Positions 20,082 through 30,156 are shown, numbered from the stretch's first letter. The stretch: 64,000 bases of DNA from Vibrio sp. Of7-15 (GCF_022347565.1 NZ_JAKRGH010000022.1:1-64000); one strand, 5' to 3'. Program-made: numbers and translations. Notes: generated by a model not told the origin, from the sequence alone.

Positions 20082-21371
20082 TTATTTGTTTTCTTCGCGC
20101 TCAATCGCTCTGTAACCGATGTCATTGCGATGGAACATACCATTCCAGCTAATCTTCTTAGTTAACTCATAAGCTCGCTGTTGAGCTTCTGAGACGCTGT
20201 TTCCAAGGGCTGTTGCACATAGAACACGACCGCCATTTGTCACCACTTCGCCAGCTTCGTTATTCGCTGTACCAGCGTGGAAGATCTTTTGGCCTTCAAC
20301 ATCGCCTGCTGGCAGTGAAATTACATCACCTTTTGCGTAGTCAGCAGGGTATCCGCCAGCCGCTAGAACAACCCCAATAGAGGCTCGTGGGTCCCACTTA
20401 GATTCAGCTTGGTCTAGCTTTTCATCGATAGCCATTAGACATAGTTCAACTAGATCGGATTCCATGCGCATCATGATAGGTTGCGTTTCTGGATCGCCAA
20501 AACGGCAGTTGTATTCGATCACTTTTGGGGTGCCGTCTGCCATGATCATTAAGCCTGCGTATAGGAAACCTGTGTATGGGGAGCCTTCTGCATCCATGCC
20601 ACGTACCGTTGGGTAGATAACTTCTTCAAGAATACGTTCGTGGATTTCAGGTGTCACGACAGGAGCTGGGGAATAAGCACCCATACCACCTGTGTTAGGG
20701 CCAGTGTCTTTGTCGCCAACGCGTTTGTGGTCTTGGCTGGTGGCCATAGGCAGTACATTCTCACCATCCACCATAACAATGAAGCTGGCTTCTTCACCGT
20801 CGAGGAACTCTTCGATGACGACTCGGCTGCCTGCTTCACCAAATGCGTTGCCAGCAAGCATGTCTTTGATCGCGTCTTCGGCTTCGGCTAGAGTCATTGC
20901 AACGATCACGCCTTTACCTGCGGCTAGGCCATCGGCTTTTACTACGATTGGTGCACCTTGTTCACGAACATAAGCCAGTGCAGGTTCAATTTCGGTGAAG
21001 TTTGCGTAAGACGCGGTTGGAATGTGATGTCGAGCTAGGAAATCTTTCGTGAACGCTTTAGAGCCTTCTAGCTGTGCTGCGGCCTGAGTTGGACCAAAGA
21101 TTGGTAAACCTGCTTCACGGAAAGCATCTACAACGCCAATCACAAGCGGTGCTTCAGGGCCAACAATGGTTAGCTCGATGTTTTTTTCTTGTGCAAAGGC
21201 AACCAGTTCTGAGATGCTTTCAACACCGATGTTGATGTTTTCAAGTTTAGGCTCAAGTGCTGTCCCAGCATTACCAGGTGCAACAAACACTGTTTCAACA
21301 TTTGGGTTTTGTGCTGCTTTCCAACCTAAAGCGTGCTCACGACCGCCAGCACCAATAATTAAAACTCGCAT
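20082..21371 (-). CDS. purD: Phosphoribosylamine-glycine ligase
   Basis: 429 residues. The N-terminus MRVLIIGAGGREHALGWKAA and the ATP-grasp loop VKADGLAAGKGVIVA (about residues 143-157) are typical of GARS. It joins glycine to 5-phosphoribosylamine in the second step of purine synthesis. It follows purH on the same strand, with a 222-base spacer that carries an ERIC-like repeat, so the purHD operon is kept but widened. Confidence 0.98.
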   Translation of the reverse strand: MRVLIIGAGGREHALGWKAAQNPNVETVFVAPGNAGTALEPKLENINIGVESISELVAFAQEKNIELTIVGPEAPLVIGVVDAFREAGLPIFGPTQAAAQLEGSKAFTKDFLARHHIPTASYANFTEIEPALAYVREQGAPIVVKADGLAAGKGVIVAMTLAEAEDAIKDMLAGNAFGEAGSRVVIEEFLDGEEASFIVMVDGENVLPMATSQDHKRVGDKDTGPNTGGMGAYSPAPVVTPEIHERILEEVIYPTVRGMDAEGSPYTGFLYAGLMIMADGTPKVIEYNCRFGDPETQPIMMRMESDLVELCLMAIDEKLDQAESKWDPRASIGVVLAAGGYPADYAKGDVISLPAGDVEGQKIFHAGTANNEAGEVVTNGGRVLCATALGNSVSEAQQRAYELTKKISWNGMFHRNDIGYRAIEREENK

Positions 21372-21480
21372 TGTTAAATCCTTAATCTCAAATATCTAAA
21401 TATTCAGAAAATTAATAATCAGTTTGCTCAAAGTAGTTAGTGCTTACGTCATTCAACTATTCGAGGTCTCTTTAAATTAG

Positions 21481-21577
21481 TGGGAGCGCTAACAAGGCGA
21501 CAAGCGAGCTTATCCCTATGAGCATAGCTCGCTATGTGATTAGGGTAAGCGAGCGTAGTCAACGCAGTTACCGCCCC
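21481..21577. repeat. ERIC-like imperfect palindromic repeat
   Basis: About 97 bases that fold back on themselves: GGGAGCGCTAAC...GCGAGC on the left matches the reverse of GCGAGC...GTTACCGCCCC on the right, with central TATCCCTATGAG and a CATAGCTCGCTATG core. The segment TGTGATTAGGGTAAGCGAGC followed by GTAGTCAACGC lines up with the ERIC consensus I recall (AAGTGACTGGGGTGAGCG...). It lies between purH and purD and would be transcribed in their mRNA. ERIC elements are non-autonomous repeats known from Enterobacteria and Vibrio. Confidence 0.75.
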
Positions 21578-21593
21578 AATGATGACAAGAGAA

Positions 21594-23201
21594 TTAGTGA
21601 CGGAAGTGACGCATTCCGGTAAAGATCATCGCCATGCCGTGCTCGTCTGCTGCTGCGATAACTTCGTCATCACGCATAGAGCCGCCCGGTTGGATAACAC
21701 ATTTGATGCCCGCTTCTGCCGCCGCGTCGATACCGTCACGGAATGGGAAGAACGCATCTGATGCCATTACACAGCCTTCAACTTGTAGACCTTCGTCTGC
21801 TGCTTTGATACCAGCGATTTTCGCAGAGTAAACACGGCTCATTTGGCCAGCGCCTACACCGATAGTCATGTCGCCTTTCGAGTAAACGATCGCGTTAGAT
21901 TTCACGTACTTCGCTACTTTCCAGCAGAATAGGGCATCTTTTAGCTCTTCAGCGGTAGGTTGGCGCTTAGAAACCACTTTAAGGTCGTCTTGAGATACCA
22001 TGCCTTGGTCACGGTCTTGAACCAGTAGGCCACCGTTAACGCGCTTCACGTCAAAGCCAGTCGTCTTCGTTGTCCACTCACCACACTCAAGTAGGCGAAG
22101 GTTTTTCTTAGTCGCTACGATTTCTACTGCTTCAGCAGAAACAGAAGGCGCGATGATAACTTCAACGAATTGACGCTCAGTGATAGCGGTAGCTGTTGCA
22201 GCGTCTAGTTCGCGGTTGAATGCGATGATGCCGCCAAATGCAGACGTTGGGTCTGTTTTGAATGCACGGTCGTAAGCTTCTAGGATATTTTCACCTAGTG
22301 CTACACCACATGGGTTAGCGTGCTTAACGATCACACATGCTGGCTCATCGAACTCTTTCACACACTCAAGTGCTGCATCGGTGTCAGCGATGTTGTTGTA
22401 AGAAAGGGCTTTACCTTGGATTTGGCGAGCTGTAGAAACTGATGCTTCTTCAGGGTTTGCCTCAACGTAGAATGCTGCTGATTGGTGGCTGTTCTCACCG
22501 TAGCGCATGTCTTGTTTTTTCTCGAACTGTTGGTTGAACGTGCGAGGGAATTTGCTCTTGTTTTCAGGAGAAGGTTCATCACCTTCCTTGTTCTCACCGT
22601 AAGATGGAACCATAGTGCCGAAGTAGTTAGCGATCATGCCGTCGTAAGAAGCTGTATGTTCGAATGCTGCAATAGCTAGGTCGAAGCGCGTCTCTAGTGT
22701 TAGAGATTTCTCGTTCGCGTCCATTTCAGCGATAACGCGGTCGTAGTCGTGAGCGTTAACAACGATAGTGACGTCTTTGTGGTTTTTCGCTGCAGAGCGA
22801 ACCATTGTTGGACCACCGATGTCGATGTTCTCAACGGCATCAGCAAGGGTGCAGCCTTCTTTAGCAACGGTTTCTGCGAATGGGTATAGGTTTACAACAA
22901 CCATATCGATAGGGTTGATACCGTGAGTTTCCATCACGTCATCGTCTTGGCCGCGACGGCCTAGAACACCACCGTGAACTTTTGGATGCAGAGTCTTAAC
23001 ACGGCCGTCCATCATTTCTGGGAAACCAGTGTAGTCAGATACTTCTGTAACAGAGATGCCTTTTTCAGCAAGCAGGCGAGCAGTACCACCAGTAGATAGA
23101 ATGTCTACACCACGAGCAGCCAGAGCTTCAGCAAATTCTACAATGCCAGTTTTATCAGATACGCTAATTAGCGCACGACGGATTGGACGAGCGTTATTCA
23201 T
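21594..23201 (-). CDS. purH: Bifunctional AICAR formyltransferase / IMP cyclohydrolase
   Basis: 535 residues from the ATG at 23201 ([19 protein letters not shown]). An ATG three codons upstream (23210) is also possible, and the AGGA site sits between the ideal distances for both. The N-terminal MGS-like cyclohydrolase domain ([34 protein letters not shown]) is followed by the transformylase domain ([25 protein letters not shown]). It performs the last two steps to IMP. It is the first gene of purHD, with a PurR-type operator upstream. Confidence 0.97.
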   Translation of the reverse strand: MNNARPIRRALISVSDKTGIVEFAEALAARGVDILSTGGTARLLAEKGISVTEVSDYTGFPEMMDGRVKTLHPKVHGGVLGRRGQDDDVMETHGINPIDMVVVNLYPFAETVAKEGCTLADAVENIDIGGPTMVRSAAKNHKDVTIVVNAHDYDRVIAEMDANEKSLTLETRFDLAIAAFEHTASYDGMIANYFGTMVPSYGENKEGDEPSPENKSKFPRTFNQQFEKKQDMRYGENSHQSAAFYVEANPEEASVSTARQIQGKALSYNNIADTDAALECVKEFDEPACVIVKHANPCGVALGENILEAYDRAFKTDPTSAFGGIIAFNRELDAATATAITERQFVEVIIAPSVSAEAVEIVATKKNLRLLECGEWTTKTTGFDVKRVNGGLLVQDRDQGMVSQDDLKVVSKRQPTAEELKDALFCWKVAKYVKSNAIVYSKGDMTIGVGAGQMSRVYSAKIAGIKAADEGLQVEGCVMASDAFFPFRDGIDAAAEAGIKCVIQPGGSMRDDEVIAAADEHGMAMIFTGMRHFRH

Positions 23202-23394
23202 TGCTACCATTTTCCTCAAATTCAAAGGGTATAAAGGATATTTGCCAAAAATGAACTTGTTCTTACTCGTGATGTAAGAGATTGGCCAGTTTTGGCAAAG
23301 ACCCTAGGTAGTTTTAACCACTACCTTTCTTTTTACGTTTGTTTGAGGCTTTAACGGCGCGCGCTATTCTAACTAATAATTAACTAAAAAGCTT

Positions 23395-23410
23395 GCGCAA
23401 TCGTTTGCTG
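23395..23410. promoter_or_regulatory. Candidate PurR operator upstream of purH
   Basis: GCGCAATCGTTTGC (core at 23395-23408) matches the inner part of the PurR box (GCAANCGNTTNC) at every fixed position; the outermost A and T do not match. It lies about 195 bases before the purH start in the purH-zntR divergent spacer. Confidence 0.5.
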
Positions 23411-23482
23411 TCGCAAAATAAATGTAAAAATATTGACCGTTTGGGTAAGAAAAACATGCTAGCCCATTAAAAGGAGAGCTTT

Positions 23483-23899
23483 ATGTATTTAATAGGCCAA
23501 CTCGCAAAACAGTGCCAAGTCAGCACAGATACATTGCGGTTTTATGAAAAAAATCGGTTATTGGTACCAACGGGTCGCAGTGAAAGCGGCTATCGTCTAT
23601 ACAGTGAGGAGAGCCTTGCCAGAGTGAAATTTATTCTTCGCTCTAAAGAAGTGGGGTTAAGTTTAGAGGAAATTCGTGAATTGCTGGATATTAAGCTGGA
23701 AGCCAGCCAGCACAGTTGCGCCGAAGTGAAGTCAATCACTCAAGCGAAGCTAGATAACATTGATAAGAAAGTGATTGAGTTGAATCGAATTCGTCATGCA
23801 TTACAAAAAATTAATGACGCGTGCTGCGGTAAAAGCGATGGTGATGCGTCTCATTGCTCCATTTTAGAAGCACTGGCGGCTGGAGAGTTAAAGAGTTAG
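23483..23899 (+). CDS. zntR: MerR-family regulator, ZntR-like (Zn-responsive)
   Basis: 138 residues. The winged-helix motif starts MYLIGQLAKQCQVSTDTLRF, followed by the SGYRLYSEESLARVKFI wing and the dimerisation helix. The metal-binding cysteines fit ZntR: HSCAEVK (about residue 79), the pair in NDACCGKS (about 114-115) and the SHC before SILEALA. ZntR activates a P-type zinc exporter gene by twisting its promoter. The target is not in this window. The gene is divergent from purH and has AAGGAGAG as ribosome-binding site. Confidence 0.85.
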   Translation: MYLIGQLAKQCQVSTDTLRFYEKNRLLVPTGRSESGYRLYSEESLARVKFILRSKEVGLSLEEIRELLDIKLEASQHSCAEVKSITQAKLDNIDKKVIELNRIRHALQKINDACCGKSDGDASHCSILEALAAGELKS

Positions 23900-24158
23900 C
23901 GGGGATTTTATTGATTAAGTTTTTCTGAAAATAGCCGATACTATTGTTAAGAATAAGGAAAGCCGAGCGGGTGAAGTTCGATTTCTGCCTTAATCAGGTG
24001 TAATATAAAATACATTGCCTAATTAATAAGAAGTTGAGTTTAATATGTTAACTGTGAATGAACTCACTACTTACAAAATGGCAATGTTCGAACCATTCTT
24101 AATTTACTGGCGTTGAGACGACTAGATGCTCTTGCCCAAAGATGTGAGCTAATACGTA

Positions 24159-24476
24159 ATGGAAAAGCAAGAAATGATGAAGCTTTTTTCGGCTCTCAAA
24201 ATCATTGATAAAAAGATCACAGTTCAAAATAAGGCGATAGCTGACCTTGACGCTCGAATTAAACGAATTGAAGCACAAAACGCGAAAATCGGTCAGTTGT
24301 GTGAGTCGAACACCGGGGGGGGTGGGGCAGCTAGTGGCGGGGGAGCCAGCGCTGGAGGTGATCTTGGTGAAATTGATGACCGTTTAAAAAGTATTGAAGA
24401 AAAAAGTGCAAAAATGATTGAACTGATCCGCTCAAATGCGGGTGGTGGTGGTAAAAAACGAGCTTGGCCACCATAG
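24159..24476 (+). CDS. Hypothetical small coiled-coil protein with Gly-rich linkers
   Basis: 105 residues, not recognised. Residues 5-48 form a heptad-like helix (LKIIDKKITVQNKAIADLDA, then RIKRIEAQNAKIGQL). A Gly/Ala/Ser linker (GGGGAASGGGASAGG, about 53-67) leads to a second similar helix (DDRLKSIEEKSAKMIELIRS). A short GGGGKKRAWPP tail follows. The two helices repeat the theme IEEKSAKMIEL / IEAQNAKIGQL and end in a Ser/Asn plus Gly run, so the protein looks like an internal duplication. The linker codons include a run of eight G. No signal peptide or membrane segment. It sits alone between zntR and a terminator. Confidence 0.7.
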   Translation: MEKQEMMKLFSALKIIDKKITVQNKAIADLDARIKRIEAQNAKIGQLCESNTGGGGAASGGGASAGGDLGEIDDRLKSIEEKSAKMIELIRSNAGGGGKKRAWPP

Positions 24477-24534
24477 TTGTTTTTGTATCGCGGCTTAGCG
24501 GTTACTGAATAACAGAGCTGTTAAGTTGCAAAAT

Positions 24535-24571
24535 AAAAATGCCCCTGCTTGTGTTAAGTAGGGGCATTTTT
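24535..24571 (+). terminator. Terminator after the coiled-coil gene
   Basis: Stem AAAAATGCCCCT / AGGGGCATTTTT, with extra pairs CTT/AAG inside, and a T run. Confidence 0.92.
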
Positions 24572-24585
24572 GTTTTAGATACTTA

Positions 24586-24720
24586 TTATGTAATTTGCCC
24601 AGCCAGCTCTTTACCTTTGCCGCGATCTTTAGTTAAGGCATCACTAATGCTGTGCAGTATACTCAGAGTGAAAGCTTCATGGCCCTCCCCCTGCTCCTTT
24701 TCGATATAAAGGGTATCATT
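24586..24720 (-). pseudogene. Possible gene remnant (44 codons, no start)
   Basis: An open frame ends at 24586 and translates to NDTLYIEKEQGEGHEAF followed by TLSILHSISDALTKDRGKGK and ELAGQIT. The composition looks protein-like, but the frame is closed by TAA just upstream (24721-24723) and contains no ATG, GTG or TTG start in a usable place. I do not recognise the family. It may be the 3' end of a gene lost by deletion, or chance. Confidence 0.3.
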
Positions 24721-24759
24721 TTAGGTTTGATATACGGTTAGGTGGAAATACCGATAATA

Positions 24760-24794
24760 AAAAAGGACTATCGATAAGTTATCAATAGCCCTTT
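24760..24794 (-). terminator. Terminator of dusB-fis
   Basis: Read on the minus strand: AAGGGCTATTGATAA pairs with TTATCGATAGTCCTT, followed by TTTTT. It lies 26 bases after the fis stop. Confidence 0.85.
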
Positions 24795-24819
24795 CGGAAT
24801 TTTTCTTAGCACTGGGTGC

Positions 24820-25116
24820 TTAGTTCATGCCGTATTTTTTTAGCTTCTTACGAAGAGTACCACGGTTGATGCCCATCATGGTTGCTGCGCGAGTTTGGTT
24901 ACCGCGAGTGTACTGCATGATAGTGTCTAGTAGAGGCTGTTCAACTTCAGCCAATACAAGTTCGTACAGGTCGTCGACTTCCTGGCCGTTTAATTGCGCA
25001 AGGTAGTTCTTTAATGATGCTTTAACAGAGTCACGTAGTGGCTTCTGAGTAATTTGATCTTGTGATGTTACAGTCGTGACTGTTAATGCTTCGGAAGTCA
25101 GATTTTGTTCGAACAT
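24820..25116 (-). CDS. fis: Fis, nucleoid-associated DNA-binding protein
   Basis: 98 residues, the exact E. coli length. The C-terminal helix-turn-helix reads [20 protein letters not shown]. Fis bends DNA, activates rRNA promoters and supports site-specific recombination. It follows dusB by 23 bases as in E. coli, so both are expressed from the growth-rate-regulated promoter upstream of dusB. Confidence 0.98.
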   Translation of the reverse strand: MFEQNLTSEALTVTTVTSQDQITQKPLRDSVKASLKNYLAQLNGQEVDDLYELVLAEVEQPLLDTIMQYTRGNQTRAATMMGINRGTLRKKLKKYGMN

Positions 25117-25139
25117 ATTCTGTCTAGCTCTTCTCGTAA

Positions 25140-26108
25140 TTATGATGCAACGTTTTCGAAGTAACCTTGTAGCGCATCAAGTTGCTCGGAAGCGTCCTCG
25201 ATAGCGTTAAAGGCCGGACGGAAATTGCCTGCTTGCTGATGTTCTTTTAAGTACCAACCCACGTGTTTACGTGCAATTCGTGGCCCTAGATATTCACCGT
25301 AAAACTGGTGAAGCTCATGAACATGACCAAGTAGAATTTCTTTCACCTCTTCAATGGGAAGAGACGGCATAAATTCGCCCGTTTCTAAATAATGGTGGAT
25401 TTCTTGAAAAATCCATGGCCTTCCTTGTGCCGGACGGCCAATCATCAGAGCATCAGCACCTGTATAATCAAGTACCTTGCGCGCCTTTTCTGGTGAGTCG
25501 ATATCACCGTTAGCGATCACCGGAATAGAGATGGCTTGCTTTACTGCTCTGATGCTGTCGTACTCTGCTTCGCCTTTGTACATACAAGCTCGTGTACGCC
25601 CATGAAGCGCCAAAGCCTGTATGCCACATTGCTCCGCCATTTTTGCAACCTGAACACAGTTTTTGTTTTCAGGATCCCAGCCAGTGCGAGTTTTTAACGT
25701 CACCGGGACATTCACAGCATTAACAACGGCAGTTAAGATTTCTTCAATCAGATCTGGTCGTTGTAATAGAGCTGAGCCCGCCAGCTTTTTATTAACTTTC
25801 TTCGCCGGACAACCCATGTTGATATCGATGATTTGCGCACCGTTTTCAACACTAAATTGTGCCGCTTCTGCCATTAATTGTGGATCCGCGCCAGCGATTT
25901 GGACAGAGCGAATACCTGATTCGCCCTCATGCACCATACGCTGTTGCGATTTTGATGTTTTCCAGACTTTCGGATTTGAAGACATCATTTCACTAACGGC
26001 CATTCCCGCGCCGTAACGAAGGCATAACTCTCGAAATGGTCGATCTGTTACTCCTGCCATAGGAGCTACAATCAACTGGTTCTTTAATTGATAATTTCCG
26101 ATCTGCAA
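25140..26108 (-). CDS. dusB: tRNA-dihydrouridine synthase B
   Basis: 322 residues. The TIM-barrel FMN enzyme has [15 protein letters not shown] near residue 15, the catalytic-cysteine segment NMGCPAKKV (about 96-104) and VKTRTGWD-like ([13 protein letters not shown]). DusB reduces uridine 17 in the tRNA D-loop. The start is a TTG at 26108: no in-frame ATG exists before Met17, and a stop lies four codons upstream. No clear Shine-Dalgarno sequence precedes it, which suggests weak translation relative to fis. Confidence 0.94.
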   Translation of the reverse strand: MQIGNYQLKNQLIVAPMAGVTDRPFRELCLRYGAGMAVSEMMSSNPKVWKTSKSQQRMVHEGESGIRSVQIAGADPQLMAEAAQFSVENGAQIIDINMGCPAKKVNKKLAGSALLQRPDLIEEILTAVVNAVNVPVTLKTRTGWDPENKNCVQVAKMAEQCGIQALALHGRTRACMYKGEAEYDSIRAVKQAISIPVIANGDIDSPEKARKVLDYTGADALMIGRPAQGRPWIFQEIHHYLETGEFMPSLPIEEVKEILLGHVHELHQFYGEYLGPRIARKHVGWYLKEHQQAGNFRPAFNAIEDASEQLDALQGYFENVAS

Positions 26109-26144
26109 AACATCTACACGCTACTATGCCAGTTAAGGGCGCGC

Positions 26145-26173
26145 ATTTTACGCATTTTTTTAGCAGCTGAAAA
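26145..26173 (-). promoter_or_regulatory. Promoter of dusB-fis
   Basis: On the minus strand: -35 TTTTCA (26173-26168), 17-base spacer, -10 TAAAAT (26150-26145), then a GC-only discriminator GCGCGCC. This is the design of the stringently controlled E. coli fis promoter. Confidence 0.7.
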
Positions 26174-26275
26174 GGCCAATAATTGAGCATTTACAATTTG
26201 TTTTTAAAAATTGTCTGTTTTTCAACCGATTGAGCCTTTTTAATTGTACAACTTTCTATTTTACAGGGAGCCGTT

Positions 26276-27160
26276 TTACTGCTTTTGGCCGGAAATTCGG
26301 CACCACTCTTGTTGTTCAACAATTGGGTCTAGGGTAATTGTATCATGATAGTAAGTGGCAACGTCTTCTGCTTGAGTGTCCAGTACACCAGACATAGCGA
26401 GTTGGCCTTGTGGTTTCACTAGCCCTTTAATCACGCCAGATAGATCACGTAGAGGCCCTGCCAGAATGTTAGCCACAACGACATCGGCCAGCAGACCTTC
26501 TGGTTGATCTTGAGGTAAGAACAGCTCCAGTTTGTCGGCCACACCATTGCGTTCGGCATTGTCTTTTGAAGCCAGAATAGCTTGAGGATCAATGTCGATC
26601 CCGATGACTTTTTCTGCCCCTAGTTTGATCGCAGCGATCGCAAGAATGCCGGAGCCACAACCAAAGTCGATCACGGTTTTTCCAGTAAGATCTAAGCCTT
26701 CAAGCCACTCAAGGCATAATGATGTTGTTGGGTGAGTTCCTGTACCAAAAGCAAGGCCGGGATCCAGCATAACGTTCACAGCGTCAGGTTCTGGAATATC
26801 ACGCCAACTTGGGCAAATCCACAGACGTTCACCGAATTTCATTGGGTGGAAGTTATCCATCCATTCACGTTCCCAGTCTTTGTCTTCAAGTTGCTCGATT
26901 TTATAAGCAAACCCTTCTTCGAGCATGTTCGAGCCTTTAGCGACCGCGATAACCATGTCCATATCGGCTTCAGCATCGTACAGAGCGACGATGTCAGTCT
27001 CACCCCATAAACGGGTTTCACCTGGCATAGGTTCAAATACAGGGGTGTCTTTAGCGTCTAGGAAGGTAATGGACAGCGCGCCCGTCTCTTCCATTAGCAT
27101 GTCACCGATTTTTTCTGCATTGTCGGCAGTGGCATTAAGTTTAACTTGAATCCAAGGCAT
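26276..27160 (-). CDS. prmA: Ribosomal protein L11 methyltransferase
   Basis: 294 residues (E. coli 293). The N-terminal L11-recognition domain starts [20 protein letters not shown]. The SAM-binding domain has [37 protein letters not shown] and the NILAGPL segment. PrmA trimethylates the N-terminus and lysines of L11 (rplK, 1550-1978). The gene precedes dusB-fis, which has its own promoter in the 167-base spacer. Confidence 0.97.
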   Translation of the reverse strand: MPWIQVKLNATADNAEKIGDMLMEETGALSITFLDAKDTPVFEPMPGETRLWGETDIVALYDAEADMDMVIAVAKGSNMLEEGFAYKIEQLEDKDWEREWMDNFHPMKFGERLWICPSWRDIPEPDAVNVMLDPGLAFGTGTHPTTSLCLEWLEGLDLTGKTVIDFGCGSGILAIAAIKLGAEKVIGIDIDPQAILASKDNAERNGVADKLELFLPQDQPEGLLADVVVANILAGPLRDLSGVIKGLVKPQGQLAMSGVLDTQAEDVATYYHDTITLDPIVEQQEWCRISGQKQ

Positions 27161-27253
27161 GGTTGGCAGCCTCTTTAGAGTGGTTGAGAAAAATAGAGGG
27201 GGAGTCTAACAGAATTTAGTCAATTTTTGACCGAATGATACGAGTATCGTGCT

Positions 27254-27285
27254 AAAAAAATAAGGCCGCAGAAGCAGCCTTATTT
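27254..27285 (-). terminator. Terminator of aroQ-accB-accC
   Basis: Read on the minus strand: AAATAAGGC pairs with GCCTTATTT, followed by TTTT, 23 bases after the accC stop. Confidence 0.9.
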
Positions 27286-27307
27286 GTATCGCTAGCAAAA
27301 GAAAGGC

Positions 27308-28651
27308 TTATTGAAGGCCTAATTTCTTCTCTAGGTAATGAATGTTGGCACCACCATGCTGGAAGTTTTCATCATTCATGATAGACAGTTGCAGTGGCAC
27401 ATTGGTTTTGATGCCATCAACAATCAATTCACCTAGGGCATTTTTCATACGAGAAATAGCCACGTCACGGTTTTCACCGAAGGTGATCAGCTTACCAATC
27501 ATTGAATCGTAATGTGGTGGTACTGTGTAGCCTGTGTAAATATGAGATTCCCAACGTATCCCCATGCCACCCGGTGCGTGGAAGCGCTCGATTTTACCTG
27601 GTGATGGTAGGAAACGCTCTGGATCTTCGGCATTGATACGACATTCAACTGCATGGCCACTGATCTTAATGTCTTCTTGGGTGAAAGACAGAGGTTGACC
27701 TGCTGCGATACGTAGCTGCTCTTTGATAAGATCCACGCCCGTTACCATTTCTGTTACTGGGTGCTCTACTTGAATACGGGTGTTCATTTCAATGAAGTAG
27801 AACTCGCCGTTTTCGTATAGGAATTCAAACGTACCTGCACCACGGTAACCAATTTCGATACAAGCACGACAACAACGCTCACCGATGTACTTACGCATTT
27901 CTTCAGTGATGCCTGGTGCTGGCGCTTCTTCAACCACTTTTTGGTGACGACGTTGCATAGAACAGTCACGCTCACCTAGGTGAATGGCATTGCCTTGACC
28001 ATCTGCCAACACTTGAACTTCGATATGACGTGGATTCTCTAGGTATTTCTCCATGTAAACCATGTCATTGTTGAAACACGCTTTTGCTTCTGCGCGAGTC
28101 ATAGCAATGGCTTCAGTCAGTTCTGGTTCTGAGCGAACAACGCGCATACCGCGGCCACCACCACCACCAGATGCCTTGATGATTACAGGGTAGCCAATGC
28201 GTTTAGCAAAAGATTTATTTTTCGCTTCGTCATCATCCAATGGGCCGTCAGAGCCTGGAACACATGGTACGCCTGCTTTTTTCATTGCATTAATGGCTGA
28301 AACTTTATCACCCATAATACGGATAGTTTCCGCTTTAGGGCCAACAAAAATAAAGCCAGAGCGTTCTACTTGCTCAGCAAAATCAGCATTCTCAGATAGG
28401 AAGCCGTAACCAGGGTGAATGGCTACTGCGCCTGTAATCTCTGCCGCGCTGATGATGCGAGGGATATTTAGGTAGCTGTCGATACCTTTAGCTGGACCAA
28501 TACAGATAGTTTCGTCAGCTAGCAAAACGTGTTTTAAGTCACGGTCTGCAGTAGAGTGAACCGCGACAGTTTTAATGCCCAGTTCTTTACATGCGCGAAG
28601 AATACGAAGTGCAATTTCACCTCGGTTCGCGATGACTAATTTATCTAACAT
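27308..28651 (-). CDS. accC: Acetyl-CoA carboxylase, biotin carboxylase subunit
   Basis: 447 residues. It starts [20 protein letters not shown], with the ATP-grasp glycine loop [16 protein letters not shown] (about 159-174), the [20 protein letters not shown] segment and the C-terminal [10 protein letters not shown]. It carboxylates the biotin of AccB using ATP and bicarbonate to begin fatty-acid synthesis. It follows accB by 11 bases. Confidence 0.98.
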   Translation of the reverse strand: MLDKLVIANRGEIALRILRACKELGIKTVAVHSTADRDLKHVLLADETICIGPAKGIDSYLNIPRIISAAEITGAVAIHPGYGFLSENADFAEQVERSGFIFVGPKAETIRIMGDKVSAINAMKKAGVPCVPGSDGPLDDDEAKNKSFAKRIGYPVIIKASGGGGGRGMRVVRSEPELTEAIAMTRAEAKACFNNDMVYMEKYLENPRHIEVQVLADGQGNAIHLGERDCSMQRRHQKVVEEAPAPGITEEMRKYIGERCCRACIEIGYRGAGTFEFLYENGEFYFIEMNTRIQVEHPVTEMVTGVDLIKEQLRIAAGQPLSFTQEDIKISGHAVECRINAEDPERFLPSPGKIERFHAPGGMGIRWESHIYTGYTVPPHYDSMIGKLITFGENRDVAISRMKNALGELIVDGIKTNVPLQLSIMNDENFQHGGANIHYLEKKLGLQ

Positions 28652-28662
28652 AGTGGCCTCTG

Positions 28663-29133
28663 TTATTGGATCACAACTAGTGGTTGATCAAATTCAATTG
28701 ATTGGCCATCTTCTGCCAAAATCTCAACCACAACGCCTGCTTTGTCTGCTTCGATTTGGTTCATCATTTTCATCGCTTCAACAATGCATAGTGTGTCACC
28801 AACGTTTACAGTTTGACCCACTTTAACGAACGGTTTTGCATCTGGGCTTGGTGCACTGTAGAAAGTACCAACCATTGGAGAAAGAACTTGGTGACCGCTT
28901 GCAACAGGTGCTGCATCAGCAGCAGGTGCCGCCGCTGGAGCAGGAGCTGCTGGTGCCGCGGCAGGAGCGGCCACTGGAGCCGGAGCAGCTGCAACTTGAA
29001 CAGGTGCTGCAACTTGAACAGGTGCAGTTGCACGGCTGATTCGTACTGATTCTTCGCCTTCAGAAATTTCTAGTTCAGCAATGCCAGATTCTTCTACTAG
29101 TTCAATTAACTTCTTGATTTTACGAATATCCAT
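28663..29133 (-). CDS. accB: Biotin carboxyl carrier protein
   Basis: 156 residues (E. coli 156). An N-terminal domain [20 protein letters not shown] is joined by an Ala/Pro linker (about residues 35-75) to the biotinyl domain. The biotin lysine is in EAMKMMN (about residue 122). The gene lies between aroQ and accC in one transcript. Confidence 0.98.
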   Translation of the reverse strand: MDIRKIKKLIELVEESGIAELEISEGEESVRISRATAPVQVAAPVQVAAAPAPVAAPAAAPAAPAPAAAPAADAAPVASGHQVLSPMVGTFYSAPSPDAKPFVKVGQTVNVGDTLCIVEAMKMMNQIEADKAGVVVEILAEDGQSIEFDQPLVVIQ

Positions 29134-29163
29134 TATTTCTTTCTCTTTCTTATGTTTGTTCAG

Positions 29164-29616
29164 TTAGCTATCTGAGCGCAGTCGGCGTACCGCTGCATTC
29201 AGGGCGAATTCATAACCATCAGGACCAAGACCACAAATCACTCCCTGTGCTTTATCCGACAAGTAGGAGTGATGGCGAAAAGGTTCGCGAGCATGGACAT
29301 TGGATAGATGGACTTCAATAAACGGGATTGCAACTCCGAGTAGGGCATCACGAAGAGCGACACTGGTATGTGTGAAAGCGGCTGGATTGATAATGATATA
29401 ATCCACCTTGCCATGAGCGGCATGGATGGCTTCGATTAATTCATATTCACGGTTAGATTGCAGGTGTTCGAGAGATACATCTAACTGAGCGGCTTTTTCG
29501 GTCAACCCCGTAACGAGTTGATCTAACGTTTGATGACCATAGTGGCCAGGTTCACGTAAACCCAGTAAATTTAGGTTTGGTCCGTTCAGCAGTAAAATAC
29601 GTAATTTTGTCGACAT
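29164..29616 (-). CDS. aroQ: 3-dehydroquinate dehydratase, type II
   Basis: 150 residues. Typical segments: [20 protein letters not shown] with the flexible-lid Arg, [29 protein letters not shown] and [17 protein letters not shown]. It dehydrates 3-dehydroquinate to 3-dehydroshikimate on the way to chorismate. It is the first gene of aroQ-accB-accC and borders the accessory island, whose pathway starts from chorismate. Confidence 0.97.
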   Translation of the reverse strand: MSTKLRILLLNGPNLNLLGLREPGHYGHQTLDQLVTGLTEKAAQLDVSLEHLQSNREYELIEAIHAAHGKVDYIIINPAAFTHTSVALRDALLGVAIPFIEVHLSNVHAREPFRHHSYLSDKAQGVICGLGPDGYEFALNAAVRRLRSDS

Positions 29617-29862
29617 CTTGATGCTATCTAACCTATACCGTGGAGTTATTGAAGTAATTTGTGTGCGTAATCTGATTTAAACAGAACGACTAGCTCAAAA
29701 TACGCTCAAAACTAATATGGTGTGCAATTATAGACAATTCAACGCAAATCGCAGCAAAATACTGGTCTAATCACCCATAATTATTGCTTTTTTTTGCCTA
29801 ACGGCTGTACGCCGAAGTGTATCTTTATCGCGCCTTGTTGGTGAGTAACTGTGCGGTATTAA

Positions 29863-30000
29863 ATCATAACTTATTGGTTATTCATCTTTTTATCGCTAAT
29901 CAGTCTTTGGGAGCAGACTCACCGAAATGAGGTGTTTGAATTTACATGGTTTAAAGCGCTGGGGCTAGAGCATGCGTCAGCTGTAAATAAAATACTGTGA
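29863..30000 (+). pseudogene. Possible remnant of a small membrane-protein gene
   Basis: An open frame of 45 codons without a start: a hydrophobic stretch (IITYWLFIFLSLISLWE) followed by QTHRNEVFEFTWFKALGLEH and ASAVNKIL, then TGA. It opens right after TAA at 29860-29862. The composition resembles a membrane-anchored tail, but no family was recognised and chance cannot be excluded. Confidence 0.22.
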
Positions 30001-30123
30001 TCTTTATTAAGGGTTTTTTGATTGATGGCGTGTTTGAATAAAAAGTTACTCAATAGCTGATAATGCTAATTGATGAGTGCTTGGTCAAAGAGGTGACATA
30101 GTCGCTACTTGAATGGAACAAAG

Positions 30124-30156
30124 AAAAGGCCCAGTCACGATGTGAGTAGACCTTTT
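30124..30156 (-). terminator. Candidate terminator of the island operon
   Basis: On the minus strand AAAAGGTCTACTCAC pairs imperfectly with GTGACTGGGCCTTTT (G-T pairs and one mismatch), loop ATC. The T run after it is broken by C and G. It lies about 60 bases after the exporter stop codon. Confidence 0.5.

Larger units (their letters stand above)
24477..24819. other. Intergenic region between the coiled-coil gene and fis
   Basis: 343 bases holding the terminator of the coiled-coil gene (24535-24571), a start-less minus-strand open frame (24586-24720) and the fis terminator (24760-24794). Nothing else was recognised. Confidence 0.7.

Noticed and set aside
24045-24116. 23-codon frame (MLTVNELTTYKMAMFEPFLIY...) upstream of the coiled-coil gene
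   Set aside because: A GAG site lies before it, but it is very short, matches nothing known and has no regulatory-peptide features; kept out of the gene list.
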